57,059 nucleotides of DNA. Origin: Seminavis robusta. Its lineage: Eukaryota > Bacillariophyta > Bacillariophyceae > Naviculales > Naviculaceae. A program made the translations under genes and the position numbers. Positions 41,133 through 51,600 of the stretch are shown one piece after another. The notes under the pieces are model-generated. The model made no database searches. It saw only the letters and a list, made by a program, of their open reading frames with translations, and had not been told where the DNA came from. The stretch is from positions 1 to 57,059 of the forward strand of contig CAICTM010000602.1 in the NCBI GenBank assembly GCA_903772945.1. Reading direction: 5' to 3'. Numbering within the stretch: position 1 is the first letter of the stretch; every line of letters starts with the position of its first letter.

Positions 41133-42648
41133 TTCCCCAACCGTGATGACCGAGTCGCTCTTCCTCTCATGTGTGATCGACGCAACGGAGAAAAGAGACG
41201 TTGCTACCGCAGATATACCCGGAGCCTTCATGCAGGCAGACATGGATGAACATGTCCATGTTCGATTTACAGGACCACTGGCGCTCCTATTGGCCAAGGT
41301 CGACAACAAAGCCTATGACAAATACATCGTGTACGAGAAAGGAAAGCCCGTCATCTACGTGAAGCTATTAAAGGCGTTGTATGGGACCCTACAAGCGGCA
41401 TTGCTGTTCTGGAAAGATCTGGTTGGATTCCTCGAAGCGGAAGGATTTGTCAGGAATCCATACGATGACTGTGTCGCGAACGCCGTCATAGATGGCAAAC
41501 AATGCACCATCCTCTGGCACGTTGATGACCTCAAGATATCACACGTGGACTCGGCAGTGGTGGACCGAATCCTCGATGCTCTGAATGCAAGATACGGAAA
41601 AGAGGCACCCCTCACCGTCACCCGTGGAAAGGTACACGACTACCTTGGAATGACCATTGACTACAGCACGGAAGGTAAAGTCATGATCAAGATGGACCAA
41701 TACGCCGATGAGATCCTGGAAGAGGCCCGAGAGGACATGGCAGGAGTGGCAGCTACACCGGCTGCAGATCACCTATTCGACATTGACCCAAAAGCTATGC
41801 AATTGGGGACAACAGATGCAGAGTACTTTCATTCTATGGTGGCCAAGCTGCTCTTTGTGTCTAAGAGAGCAAGACCAGACTTGCAGCAGGCAGTCGCATT
41901 CCTGACCACACGAGTGAAAGGACCTGATGTGGACGACTACAAGAAGCTATCGCGAGTAATGAAATACCTGCGTGATAATCCACACCTGTTCCTGACCCTC
42001 GAAGCCGACAACTTGACAGTAATCAAATGGTGGGTGGATGCGTCTTATGCAGTGCACGAAGATATGCGCAGTCAGACCGGATGGACTATGTCAATGGGAA
42101 AAGGAAGCGTCTACTCCTCATCTACTCGACAAAAACTCAACACGAAAAGTTCAACAGAGGCTGAGTTGGTAGGAGTGGACGACGCTATGCCGATGGTGCT
42201 GTGGACACGATACTTCCTGGAAGCACAAGGCTACTCGGTGGGAGACAATATCGTGTACCAAGATAACCAAAGCACGATGCTACTGGCAAGAAATGGCAGG
42301 GCCTCCAGTGGAAGGAGGACCCGACACATCAATGTGAGGTACTACTTTGTGACAGACAGAATAGGAAACAACGAGCTGTCTATCGAATACTGTAACACCA
42401 ACGACATGAGAGGAGATTTCTTCACGAAGCCGTTGCAGGGTGGGAAGTTTCGACAGCATCGAGCTTGGATCCTCAATATGCCCATGAGTGACACCTCCGC
42501 GATGCAAGGCACCTTGGATGTGCAGGAGTGTGTTGGGAGTCAACCAGTCCAGGATGACCCTGTCAAGAACTGGCAGAATAGGACTGGATCCCCACCATTC
42601 ATGGAATTGGAAAAGTTCAGAATGGCTCATAGTTTTCTTCTAATCTAG
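41038..42648 (+). CDS. pol: Copia reverse transcriptase and RNase H
   Basis: RT opens with MFLKKKRCGKIKGRGCADGR, then ETSSPTV, DIPGAFMQADMDE and the catalytic box LWHVDDLK (HVDD, a copia variant of YVDD). RNase H follows with KWWVDASYAVHEDMR, STRQKLNTKSSTEAEL, YQDNQSTMLLARNG and RRTRHINVRYYFVTDR. The frame runs on into the 3' LTR and stops at 42646-42648, which fits the family pattern of ORF ends near the LTR. Confidence 0.88.
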   Translation: MFLKKKRCGKIKGRGCADGRKQRVYKSKHETSSPTVMTESLFLSCVIDATEKRDVATADIPGAFMQADMDEHVHVRFTGPLALLLAKVDNKAYDKYIVYEKGKPVIYVKLLKALYGTLQAALLFWKDLVGFLEAEGFVRNPYDDCVANAVIDGKQCTILWHVDDLKISHVDSAVVDRILDALNARYGKEAPLTVTRGKVHDYLGMTIDYSTEGKVMIKMDQYADEILEEAREDMAGVAATPAADHLFDIDPKAMQLGTTDAEYFHSMVAKLLFVSKRARPDLQQAVAFLTTRVKGPDVDDYKKLSRVMKYLRDNPHLFLTLEADNLTVIKWWVDASYAVHEDMRSQTGWTMSMGKGSVYSSSTRQKLNTKSSTEAELVGVDDAMPMVLWTRYFLEAQGYSVGDNIVYQDNQSTMLLARNGRASSGRRTRHINVRYYFVTDRIGNNELSIEYCNTNDMRGDFFTKPLQGGKFRQHRAWILNMPMSDTSAMQGTLDVQECVGSQPVQDDPVKNWQNRTGSPPFMELEKFRMAHSFLLI

Positions 42649-42748
42649 CTGAATTGATTGAAGCTTTGCCTTAGTAGAACTAGAGGATAGAGGAGACTAG
42701 TTGCCTCAATGACACTGGGATCTAGAAATCTACATTGTCATCTCAACA
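42531..42748 (+). repeat. 3' LTR (218 bp)
   Basis: This is the direct repeat of 37165-37381. It differs by A and C insertions and a G deletion near 42565-42582 and by A for G at ~42713. Confidence 0.93.
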
Positions 42749-42753
42749 TCCAA
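42749..42753 (+). repeat. Target-site duplication, right copy (TCCAA)
   Basis: It matches the left copy at 37160-37164. Discounting one copy joins the flanking host frames. Confidence 0.93.
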
Positions 42754-43897
42754 GAGAAAACTGCAACCAAGAAATAAAAACCGCCAACATGTCACTTCAA
42801 CGTCACTCCACTCCTTTTCGCTTATACCAACAATCCACACAGCGTTACAAAGCTCCGGAGTGCAAAAAGTCTTGGAGCTGGGAGTCCTGGCAGTGATTGG
42901 AGCAGCTCTTCGGGACAAGCTTGACGCCAAGGCGATCACATCGCTACTCTTGAATGCATTGGTTCCTGCCGTGATTGTTTCATCGCTCAGCAGCCTCAGC
43001 TTCTCTGCTGAAATGGGTCTAGTCTTGTTGGCAGGCTTCCTTCTTGCCTTGACGCAGCTGGCTGCTGGGGAGTTGGCGTCCCGTTTTGTCATACCCAGAA
43101 ATGACGAGACGAGCCGGTGAACGGCTGCTCTTCAGCTTGGGACCATGGCCCCAGGGTTGAGCGTTTTCTCCTTTACGCGAGAGTTTGTCGGTCCTAAATA
43201 TGCAGGGCTGGCAGCACTGGCTGATGTCCCCACAAAGCTGTACACTCTCCTACTCATCCCATATTACCTTCGGTTCCGGTCGGAATCATTGGGCAATGAT
43301 TCCGAGAAAGCAACCGACGCAAAGGCAACCAAACAAAAGCCGTCCACGGTGAATCGTCTCAAAGGAATCTTCGGTGATCCATTTAATCTTGCAATTTCCA
43401 GTGGTTTAGTTCTCGCAGCGCTTGGGCGGCCCGTTTCGACGCTTGGATTTGCAGGCAAGGCCGTGGGCAGTCTGGCACAAGCTCAAACTGCCATTTTATT
43501 TCTTGTGATTGGCATCAAGCTTAAATTCGGTGGAGACCGTCCCAAGCTGTGTTTGCAGCTCTTGTTGGCTCGGCATGGCTTTTGCAGTCTCGCGATGGCA
43601 GCATTTCTGAAAATCTTTCTGAGTGGTGTCGGGACAGCTCCGCGATTGGCGGCCGTTCTGTCCTCGCATGCCGCCTGTTCCATTATTGCTTTTGGTCAAA
43701 TGTCCAAAGTGGCCGCGAACGGCGTCAAGGGATATGATACTGACTTGGCTTTTGATATTGTGGCCTTGTCTTTCCCATTTACAGTGATGCTCAATACGGT
43801 TGCGTGTCTGGCAGGTGCTGGCTATGTAGAAAGGCTCCCTCTCATTGGGGCTTCCTTCTTGGTCCTATCGGCTGGAATTGGAAAAGTGACCAGCTAG
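42749..43897 (+). pseudogene. 3' part of plastid-targeted membrane transporter (AEC-like), disrupted, with in-frame TGA
   Basis: From 42754 the frame continues the 37019 fragment without a stop through HTALQSSGVQKVLELGVLAV. It encodes a polytopic membrane protein of ~8-9 hydrophobic helices (for example ALVPAVIVSSLSSLSF, ISSGLVLAALGRPV, TAILFLVIGIKLKF, LLLARHGFCSLAMAAFL, FPFTVMLNTVACLAGAGYV). The fold pattern suggests an AEC-type or similar transporter, but the family is not certain. A TGA at 43118-43120 interrupts the frame, while sense codons continue (TAALQLGTMAPGLSVF-like), so C-to-T change of CGA is likely. The stop at 43895-43897 leaves 69 bp to the convergent LRR gene. Confidence 0.72.
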
Positions 43898-43966
43898 CTA
43901 AACATCTTGCGTGCGCAATGCACGAACTGTGAACACACAAATCGAGCAATCAATCAATCAATGAAT

Positions 43967-46777
43967 CTAGTTAGAAAGGCAAACCCCAGTCTCGCCACAA
44001 CAACTGGTGCAGCAGTCAGCAGAACATTCGATTTTCGGAGCTCCAGTTTCTGCATTTGGCAAACAGTCAGCCACAACCAAAGAGGTGCCCCCAAAATTTT
44101 CAACAAAAGCTGCAGCATGGCAGACAGATATTGGAACAGTGCCGGAGAACTGATTCCCATTCACTACCAGATGACTCAGGCCAGTCAACTCTTCAATTTC
44201 ATTTGGAAATGTGCCATGGAAGTTGTTGTTGGCCACATGCAGCAATTGTAGACTTGTCAAATGACCAATCGATGAACTGATAGTCCCAGAAAAGTTGCAG
44301 TTATTGGCAGAAAAAGCACCAAGGTCTGTGAGTCCAGTGTACATTTCTTCAGGGAGTGTCCCTTGCATGTTGGTAAACGACAAATCAATCTCCTTTAGAG
44401 TGCTCAGCAGGGCAATCTCTGAGGGCAAGGTGCCGGAAATATGGGTATGAACCAATTGTAGGTAGTCCTTCAAACTTGTTAGCAGTCCAAATTCACTTGG
44501 AAAAGTGCCTGTTAGCTTTTGAGGAACCAAGCAGCAAATCAGGTCACATTAGCCAGATTGGTGATTAACAATAGAGACCAGCTACTTACGTCATTGTGAC
44601 CCAGATATAATCCCCTAAGGGAGGTGTGGGAAAAGAATTCAACTGGCAGAGACCCACTCAGTTGATTCCACTGCAGATTAACCAGCTCCAGCGGAAACAA
44701 CCCCACTTCGGATGGAATACTTCCAGTCAACCTGTTTTTATGGATTTGAAGGCTGGTGAGTTTTGCGTTTCCATCATGGAGATTATCAAACCATCTAGCA
44801 GGGATGGGTCCTGAGAGTTGGTTACTGCCCAACATGAGCTCTTCCAATGAAAAGGAGAGAAGCTTGGGTGGCAGCATTCCACTCAGCATGTTGTAATTCA
44901 ACTGTAGCTGTTTGAGATGTGGCAACTGTGCAATCTCCCATGGGAGAGGGCCATTGAGCTGATTCCACCCTGAAGAAAGAATTTCCATAGTTAGAAATCG
45001 ATGGCATAATCGACCTGTGTATCCTATGATACTTACGAACTGACACCCCAACAGCTGTCTTCTCCTTTGTTTGCACCGTCTCACAAGTCACTCCACCCCA
45101 CTGGCATTCATGGCTTTTTGTGAGCCACTGATCACCCCAGATGTCCACTGTTGTTTCCCCTGTCAATCTATCAAGCATATAGCAGAAATTAACCGATGTA
45201 CTTCCTTGGGAAGTTGCTGGTGGATTGCACTCCTTCCATCGTTGGTGCCTCGTGGTTTGGTAATAGAAGAGCACGAAAAGGAATCTCTGAACCAAATTTG
45301 GAGAGTCATACTCTAGCTGCATTGGGTCCTGATTGACAATCCAATCAAATGCTTTCTGTCTTCTTTCAAGCATGAATTCAGTTAGGTCACTATCATATCC
45401 CTCTTCAACTTGTCTAAAGTAGTTCTTTCCGAGGAGGCTTGTCAGAACAATTTCAATCTTGGGTGCATCAACAGCATCTCTTGTTGTGGTGGGTGCTATG
45501 GTACTGCTGCCATCCACGTACTCATTCTGACTGCAGTGTCCTGTGCTGCAAACAGCCCCAATAACAATAGCCGCAACGACTAGAATGCAGAAGATTCCTC
45601 CCATGACACAGAATGGCAAATTGTTTCCTCGGTATCTCTGCTTATTGCCACCATCAGCTGTGGCAATGGGCAAGTCACCCTCAGCAACCAGTTGTGCCTC
45701 GGCCAAAGTTTGTGTGGGTGAATCTTCTCCTCCTTCCTCTTCGTCAACAGCAGTATTCTGACTTCCCCGTTGTTGTGAGGAAGTTCCAAAGGGATTAGAA
45801 ACAGGATGTGCACCTGGCACACTGATGACGGGGAAACCAGCAGGGATACCAAAAGCAGGTGGCTGGTCCCTTGGTCCTGGCAAACTTTGGGATGACGGTA
45901 AGGTGTTGTTGTTATCCTCAGTGTTGTTCATTGCAAAAACGGCTGGATTTCTTCCACCATCGAGAATGCCTGGATCCTTGTTCTGTCCCGACCAAAGGAC
46001 CTTATCACCTTGTTCATCTTCATTGGCACTGTTCTTTTCCAACTCATCCTCAATGTGCTCCTTTTGAATGACAGGGTCCATGGCAGTATCACTCTTGTTT
46101 TCTGAGGAAATTTGTTGAACCGAGTATACTTGGGTTTTCTGGTTGATTTTGGATTCCAAGGTTGCCATGGATGCAAGATGGCTTGATTCCTCCTTTTTTG
46201 TGCTTTTTTCTTGCTCCGTTAGGATGCCGAGTTCCTTTAGGATGCCAATTTCATCCAGTTTATTGTTTGTTGTATTGATACTCTTGCTACATGCGTCAGC
46301 AGGGTCTTGCGATAATTCCTCTGGAAGTGGTGGTAGGCCACTCGGTGATATTTCTGTTCTCGGCTTGGTTTGCTCGGCCGAGGGCGGATGAACCAGATGG
46401 GACGGATCTGCTCGAATGCTTTGTCGCTCACGAATGACCTTCATCAAGAAGGCATCTTCTTCGTCGTGGTCTTCCTTGGCTACCATTTGAGTCTCTCCTA
46501 ACGTGGGATGCTGTACATCCGTGTCGTGTACATTCTGTAAAGAGGGATACATGCGTGGGACAAATAGCTCTTCATCATAGAAGTGTCGTGTGGTGACAGA
46601 AGAAGCACAGCTCATGTCTTCGGGTCTAGGGATGTTGATCGAACTCGGCGGATCTGTGACCAACTCCTCATCGTGCGGTGGTTGTTGATTGGTACTACTA
46701 CCGGGCAGCATCCCATCAAGATCAGCTCCGATGTCAGCTCCAGTTGGATAACGTACTGTGCTTTGATTGGAATCCAT
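43967..46777 (-). CDS. LRR transmembrane protein with acidic cytosolic head, three exons
   Basis: Exons: 45037-46777, 44590-44969 and 43967-44515. Introns of 67 nt (44970-45036) and 74 nt (44516-44589) both start GTAAGT. Splicing gives 889 residues. Residues 1-~380 are acidic and Ser/Pro-rich with no domain. A membrane helix (VMGGIFCILVVAAIVIGAVC) lies at ~385-411. After a region similar to the plant LRRNT cap (WLTKSHECQWGGVTC) come about 10 plant-type LRRs (LNGPLPWEIAQLPHLKQLQL, LTGSIPSEVG, LSGSLPVEF, FHGTFPNEIEELTGL). The tail has a Cys cluster (CSADCCTSCCGETGVC). The topology suggests surface LRRs and a cytosolic head, without a kinase. This class is abundant in pennate diatoms and may bind ligands. 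Confidence 0.85.
44516..44589 (-). other. Intron 2 of the LRR gene (74 nt)
   Basis: GAC/GTAAGT to CTCAAAAG/CTA on the minus strand, phase 0, between two LRR units. Confidence 0.8.
44970..45036 (-). other. Intron 1 of the LRR gene (67 nt)
   Basis: Donor GTTC/GTAAGT and acceptor TTTCTTCAG/GGTGG on the minus strand. Removal restores the LRR cap-to-repeat frame (C + GG = Arg). Confidence 0.82.
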
Positions 46778-47462
46778 GGGTCTCTATCTCTTCGCGGCGA
46801 AGTGGTGGCACCAGATTAACACAATGGGAATGCAAACAAAGTATGCGGTCTGGATACATGTAGCACAGATCACAGACGACAACGTCGACTCGAGCATTGA
46901 AGGCTACAGCTGGAGCGAGGAAGGCTTGAACGGAAATTGGGTGTTGAGGCTTATTAGTTCAGTTTCTCCTAATGATTATCCTGAATTTCGACTGTTCTTT
47001 GCTGAAGCCTGGCCCCGGCTGGCTTCCGTAGATAATTTCCCTACTCTAAAACCCCCTTATACTTATTTTAATAAAATCTCCGAAACTCCAGAACGCGCGC
47101 AGAACACGTTGAAAGTGGATTGAATCGAATCATTCGATTCGATTCAATTAATCATTCGATTCGATTCGTGGATTTACATTACAAGTATTTCACCTTCAGA
47201 AAAAAGTAAAGCTGACACAACAGAACACGACGAGCGACACGACGACAAAATCATGGAAGGGTAGTTTCGGTAAAGATATCAAAACGAAGATAATAATAAC
47301 TGGTTCCGGTAACGTAGATGGCTTTACCACACCTACCTGAAATCTAAGACTGAAATTTTGATTTTTTTTCTTTGGGTGGATTGATCAATGAACGTGATGT
47401 TACGGTTCCAGTACCGATACCGGTAGCACTCTCCAATCGAAAGAATCCATTCCTATTTATGT
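46778..47462. promoter_or_regulatory. Divergent promoter region with dispersed repeat
   Basis: This region lies between the divergent LRR and Cys-rich genes. It contains the inverted dispersed repeat (46979-47061), ATTCGATTCG repeats (47120-47168) and a CCGATACCGGTAGC tract (~47416-47430). No gene is seen. Confidence 0.45.
46979..47061 (-). repeat. Dispersed repeat, copy 2 (inverted)
   Basis: This is the reverse complement of 18093-18174, with an extra T in GGTTTTAGAG (antisense) and one other change. Confidence 0.85.
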
Positions 47463-48581
47463 ATGTTAGCTTCAAAGATGCATCGAACAGGTGGCTCTTC
47501 CTCTACTCCCCTGCTCCTGGCTCTGCTGGTCATGATGTGGCCTGAAGGAAGCAGTTATGAAGAGATGCCCAAGATGATGCCACCCCATACCCTCGACGAC
47601 GACGGCTTGGCAAACTTGACAGTTTCCGCCAACAGCTCAAACGTTACTCTTGTGATTCCCTTTGCCCCAGTCAATCTGCAAGATGTATGTGACCCTGCAA
47701 CTATTGATTCGATCGATCAAGTACTCTTGTGCGAAGATGCATGTGCCAATGCTGAATGTTGCTGGAAGACCAACACGTGCGTGGAGGACATTGTCTGTGA
47801 ACACTACTCGCCTTGCACAATCTTGGTTCATGCTACATCGGGTCCCTCTGACGAGTATGTGACCATGATGCCGACCGGCGACACTGTCGCCCAGCTGCCT
47901 CCTCCAGATCTGCCGGAAATATGCTCTGCTGCTTCTCTTACAACTACAGATGGATTTCAGCTTTGCCAGGACGCTTGTAGGAAGATGGAATGTTGTTGGA
48001 AGCCTTTTGTTGCTTCCTGTGTCTCCGAGCCTGTATGCCAAGGATACACGCCCTGCTGGAATTTGGTACCCAGAGGGATCAGCCCCATTGAGTATGCATG
48101 CGACCACGAGTATGACCCTGCTGAATGTGTGTCCAAATGTGCCGAAGCAACATGTGGCTTCGCCAGAGACATAGAAGAGTTTTGTGAACCAGACACCATT
48201 GTCTGCAGCTACTACGCAACTTGTGAGACCTTGTATTCAAATGCGAATACCTACACCAATACAGCAGCAGAGGAGGCATGCTTCAGTAATGTACAGGGTC
48301 TCCTTGCACCTTGTTTGGAAGTTTGTGCTGAAGCCACCTGCTGCTTTACAACCGATGCTTCCAAGGCTTGTGACGCGACAGGCCCCGCCATTGACTGCAG
48401 CGAATATGTTGCTTGTTGGTTCTTGTTTACGAACGAAATAGATGACGTTGCGGTTGATTTTGCGTGCTATGGAGGGAACCTGAGTGCATTCAGCTGTGTG
48501 CTCCGAGTCCTTCTTATCACGCATGCAAAGTACTTTATGAGGGCCACGCTCTACCATAACCCACAACGAACCACTAGCTGA
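47463..48581 (+). CDS. Secreted Cys-rich protein with four or more CC modules
   Basis: ATG 47463 (or 47478) precedes a signal peptide (TPLLLALLVMMWPEGSS). The 372-residue frame carries four modules with the spacing seen at 35529: VCDPATIDSI-LCEDACANAECCW-C-CEHYSPC; ICSAASL-LCQDACRKMECCW-C-CQGYTPC; ACDHEYDPAECVSKCAEATCGF-C-CSYYATC; ACFSNVQ-CLEVCAEATCCF-C-CSEYVAC. Each module is ~60 residues. The last ~35 residues do not fit. One more G in GGG at 48474-48476 would give GGEPECIQLC, a partial fifth module ending at a TAA 48557-48559. Function is unknown. Extracellular and disulfide-bonded is inferred. Confidence 0.75.
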   Translation: MLASKMHRTGGSSSTPLLLALLVMMWPEGSSYEEMPKMMPPHTLDDDGLANLTVSANSSNVTLVIPFAPVNLQDVCDPATIDSIDQVLLCEDACANAECCWKTNTCVEDIVCEHYSPCTILVHATSGPSDEYVTMMPTGDTVAQLPPPDLPEICSAASLTTTDGFQLCQDACRKMECCWKPFVASCVSEPVCQGYTPCWNLVPRGISPIEYACDHEYDPAECVSKCAEATCGFARDIEEFCEPDTIVCSYYATCETLYSNANTYTNTAAEEACFSNVQGLLAPCLEVCAEATCCFTTDASKACDATGPAIDCSEYVACWFLFTNEIDDVAVDFACYGGNLSAFSCVLRVLLITHAKYFMRATLYHNPQRTTS

Positions 48582-48657
48582 AGAACACGAGAAGGAGTGC
48601 CAAGAACACGAACGAAGCCGGGTGAAAATAAAAGTCTCTTACGAACAATAGTCTAAT

Positions 48658-51600
48658 CTACAAGATGATGCAGCAGCCAGCCTTGGGTGGATCTGCGGGC
48701 GTAGGGTCGGAAGGAGGAGCAGGGGTTTTCGGATGCACTGGAGGTTTTGGGAGTGCTACATTTGGGTTGTCAACTAACCTCAGCACTTTCTTGTGGAACT
48801 CCAATATGTGCCGTGCACTCTTCTCGTCCATATTTCTTGTGTTGGGGTTCTGACGTCGTAACGAATCCATGCATTGCCCCAGGAATGTTAGCTTTTCATC
48901 TCTCGTCAATTCCGACTTTTGTATCATCGCCACACCTGTCAGTTTAGAAAAGGCATACTCTGCTGACTTGTCCAGATAGACAACGGAATTTGTTGGTAGC
49001 TCGTTAGTTCGAAACCAGTCAACGACGTCGTCCAATGGTGTCCTTGGCTTTGGTGGCTCTGGTGCTGGTGCAGGGGCAGTCCTTGGTTTCACCCCGACAT
49101 TGTCTTCCATTGGCCTGACTCGTTGCTCCATTGGCTCTGGCCCAGCTCGTGGCGGAGCGACATGGTGCTGCTCTGGGTCCAGAGTTGGTTGGGCCGGATT
49201 TGTTTGCGTGTTGAACCTCTCAGCTACAAGGGTCACTCGAGATGGCGCGGTTTTGAGGAGTGAAAGGACTTCTTTGGATGGCATGTTGAGATTGATCGGC
49301 CTTCCATTGATGCTAAGAATTCTCATTCCAGATTCCAAGCCAGTACGGGCAAACAAACTGGTGGATGAAATGGAATCAATCAAAAAGCCAAGATCGTCGT
49401 GTCGCTTGATGGCAATGCCCACCTTTGAGTCGGGTGTGGGCTTGGTAACTGTAACAGTAACATGCTGTTGATCGTTGACTTGCGGGGTACTCACAATTTC
49501 TTGCCTCGGCTCCTGACTTCTCCTCCTCTGCGGCTCCTGACTCCTCCTCTGAGATTCTGGTGGTTGCCGACGGACGCTCAGGTAGACGACAGCGCCTGCT
49601 GGGATATTGTACCCCAACACAGTGCGCTCGTCTTCAAGCTCTTGTCCATTCCAAATGAGCCGCTGCTGTTCCACCGGAACCCCCTCCTTTTGTTGGATCA
49701 TGGTTTTTAGCTGTTGTACTTTGTCGAGAGAAGCAATGGACAGAGATAAAGCGTTTCCATTTGGTAGTCTCACGGATACTGGTATCTGAGTACTTGGTTG
49801 AGTACTTTGTTGCGGTTGTTCGCTCTGAACTGCTGCCACGGCATTCTTGGGCTCGGGAGGTGGTCGAGCGGTGAGGTGAACAGTGGACCTCGGTTGGATG
49901 TTGTAGTATGCCAAAGGGCGACGATCTTCCAGCTCTACACCTTCGAAAATCAGCTCCAAATGTTCTGCGGGTATCCCACTTTTCTGTTCAATGCTTTCCT
50001 TTACATTTCGAACTGTATCGTCGACTGCCACTTTCAGTGGGTTGCTCTTTCCGCTCTTTCTAAACATGATGATAATCTCCATGTGTGTGGCAGTGTTTTG
50101 CTGCTGCTTTGGTGGTGCGGCAACCGCTGCGGCGACCGCCGGTGGTGCCGTTGCCGAATTTCTACGTGCGTGCATCTTGTTTCGATAGTTGACGGGAGCA
50201 GCTCCAGCCGCCGCTGCGGTTTTCCGAGCCGCTTCGGGTGGAGGTGGCTCGACTTCTTTCCGAGCAGTTTCCTGTGGTTTAGGTCGTTGTGGTTGCGATG
50301 GTTTCCGATACACCACAGGTGGCGTTGCTCCCGCAATGATCGAGCCCCCATCTTGGTCGGGGAGCACTAGCACAGTAAAGTCTTCATTGGTAGATTCTCG
50401 CATGTTTGTCGAAGCACGAATATTTGTATTTCCGTGGTTGATGCTGTTGTTGATGATGTTGGAAACAGGTTTTGGTTCTTGGCTCTCTCGGACTGCTGAT
50501 TGTCTCCGAATCATTTGGATCAAGTAATCATCACGGGCCGGCTCTGGTTCCTTGGGTTTGGGAGACGAAGGCGGTTCCTGTTGTGCTCCACTAGTTTCTT
50601 GAGGATCGGGGTCGCTGGAAGCTGCTGCCACCGCCGAAGCCACTGCTGCATCGGCCATCATGCCCGTATTTTCCTTGGGCGGTTCATTTCTCGTTGCCAT
50701 TGGTTGTTCTTGTGGTTCCTTTGTCTCTTTCATCATCAGTGGAGGTGCCATTTGTTTCTGTTCCATGGGCGGCCGTTCTTGCAGTGTGGCAGATGGTTTA
50801 GGTTTTGCCTCTGGCGGCATGATCAATGCTGGCTGGTCGGAATTAAAGGAATCTTCATCAGTTCGAGTTTCATCCGTGGTATAATTAGGGTCACCTCCAT
50901 CTGTGGGTGGATCCGAATGCATGATGGTCTCCATCCTATTATTATTATTGTTATCACCATTGATATTCTTCCGGGCAGCAGCCTTATCATCGACCATGCC
51001 ATTATTATTATTTGGCTTTGGTGGTGCTCGTGAGATATTATTGGGCAAAGGTCTCTGTTTGGCTGGCAATTTGGAATCGTCGTCGGAATTGATTCGCTTA
51101 ATCTTTTTCTTTTCTTCTTCATCATCCGGGGGTATATTGTTGAGTTTATGAAATCGTTTTCGTTTCCATTCGTCGTCGCTGTCTTCATCGTCGTCTTCTT
51201 CGATGACCTCGTGACTGGGCGGCAAGGAAGCCACTCCCGAGGCCACCGAGGCTGGCCCAAACGTTGGATGGGAGGGACGATCCCCCAGGTAGTTATTGAG
51301 GCCTCCAGTCCTTCTCGTTGTGGTTGTTGTGGGAATCTGGGGCAGAGGTGCCTTTTTCTCGTCCTCTTCTTCCTCGTCGTCACTATCATCCTTGCGTTTC
51401 AAATCATTCGTAGACCACACAGGAGTGACTTTATTATTATCCGAAGATGGCTTTGACTTGTGACTGCTACTACTACTGGGCTTGGAGGCACTACTTGGTT
51501 TCGTCGAGGAAATTGCACTCTTCTTGGCTGGTTCTGGTGGGGGGCGACTGGGAGCAGTGGGACGTGGAGGCAATGCGGCAGAAGACGGTGATGTTGGTTG

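Larger units (their letters stand above)
37165..42748 (+). mobile_element. Ty1/copia LTR retrotransposon (CoDi-like), 5584 bp
   Basis: LTRs of 217 and 218 bp start TGTTGGGAG and end TCTCAACA and differ by one substitution and three one-base indels, so insertion is recent. The 5-bp TSD is intact. The order Gag - protease - integrase - reverse transcriptase - RNase H is the copia order. The protease motif (LLDNCSTVNIF) resembles that of diatom CoDi elements. The polyprotein is broken by two -1 and one +1 shifts, so this copy is probably not autonomous if the sequence is right. The tRNA primer-binding site could not be assigned. Confidence 0.93.
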
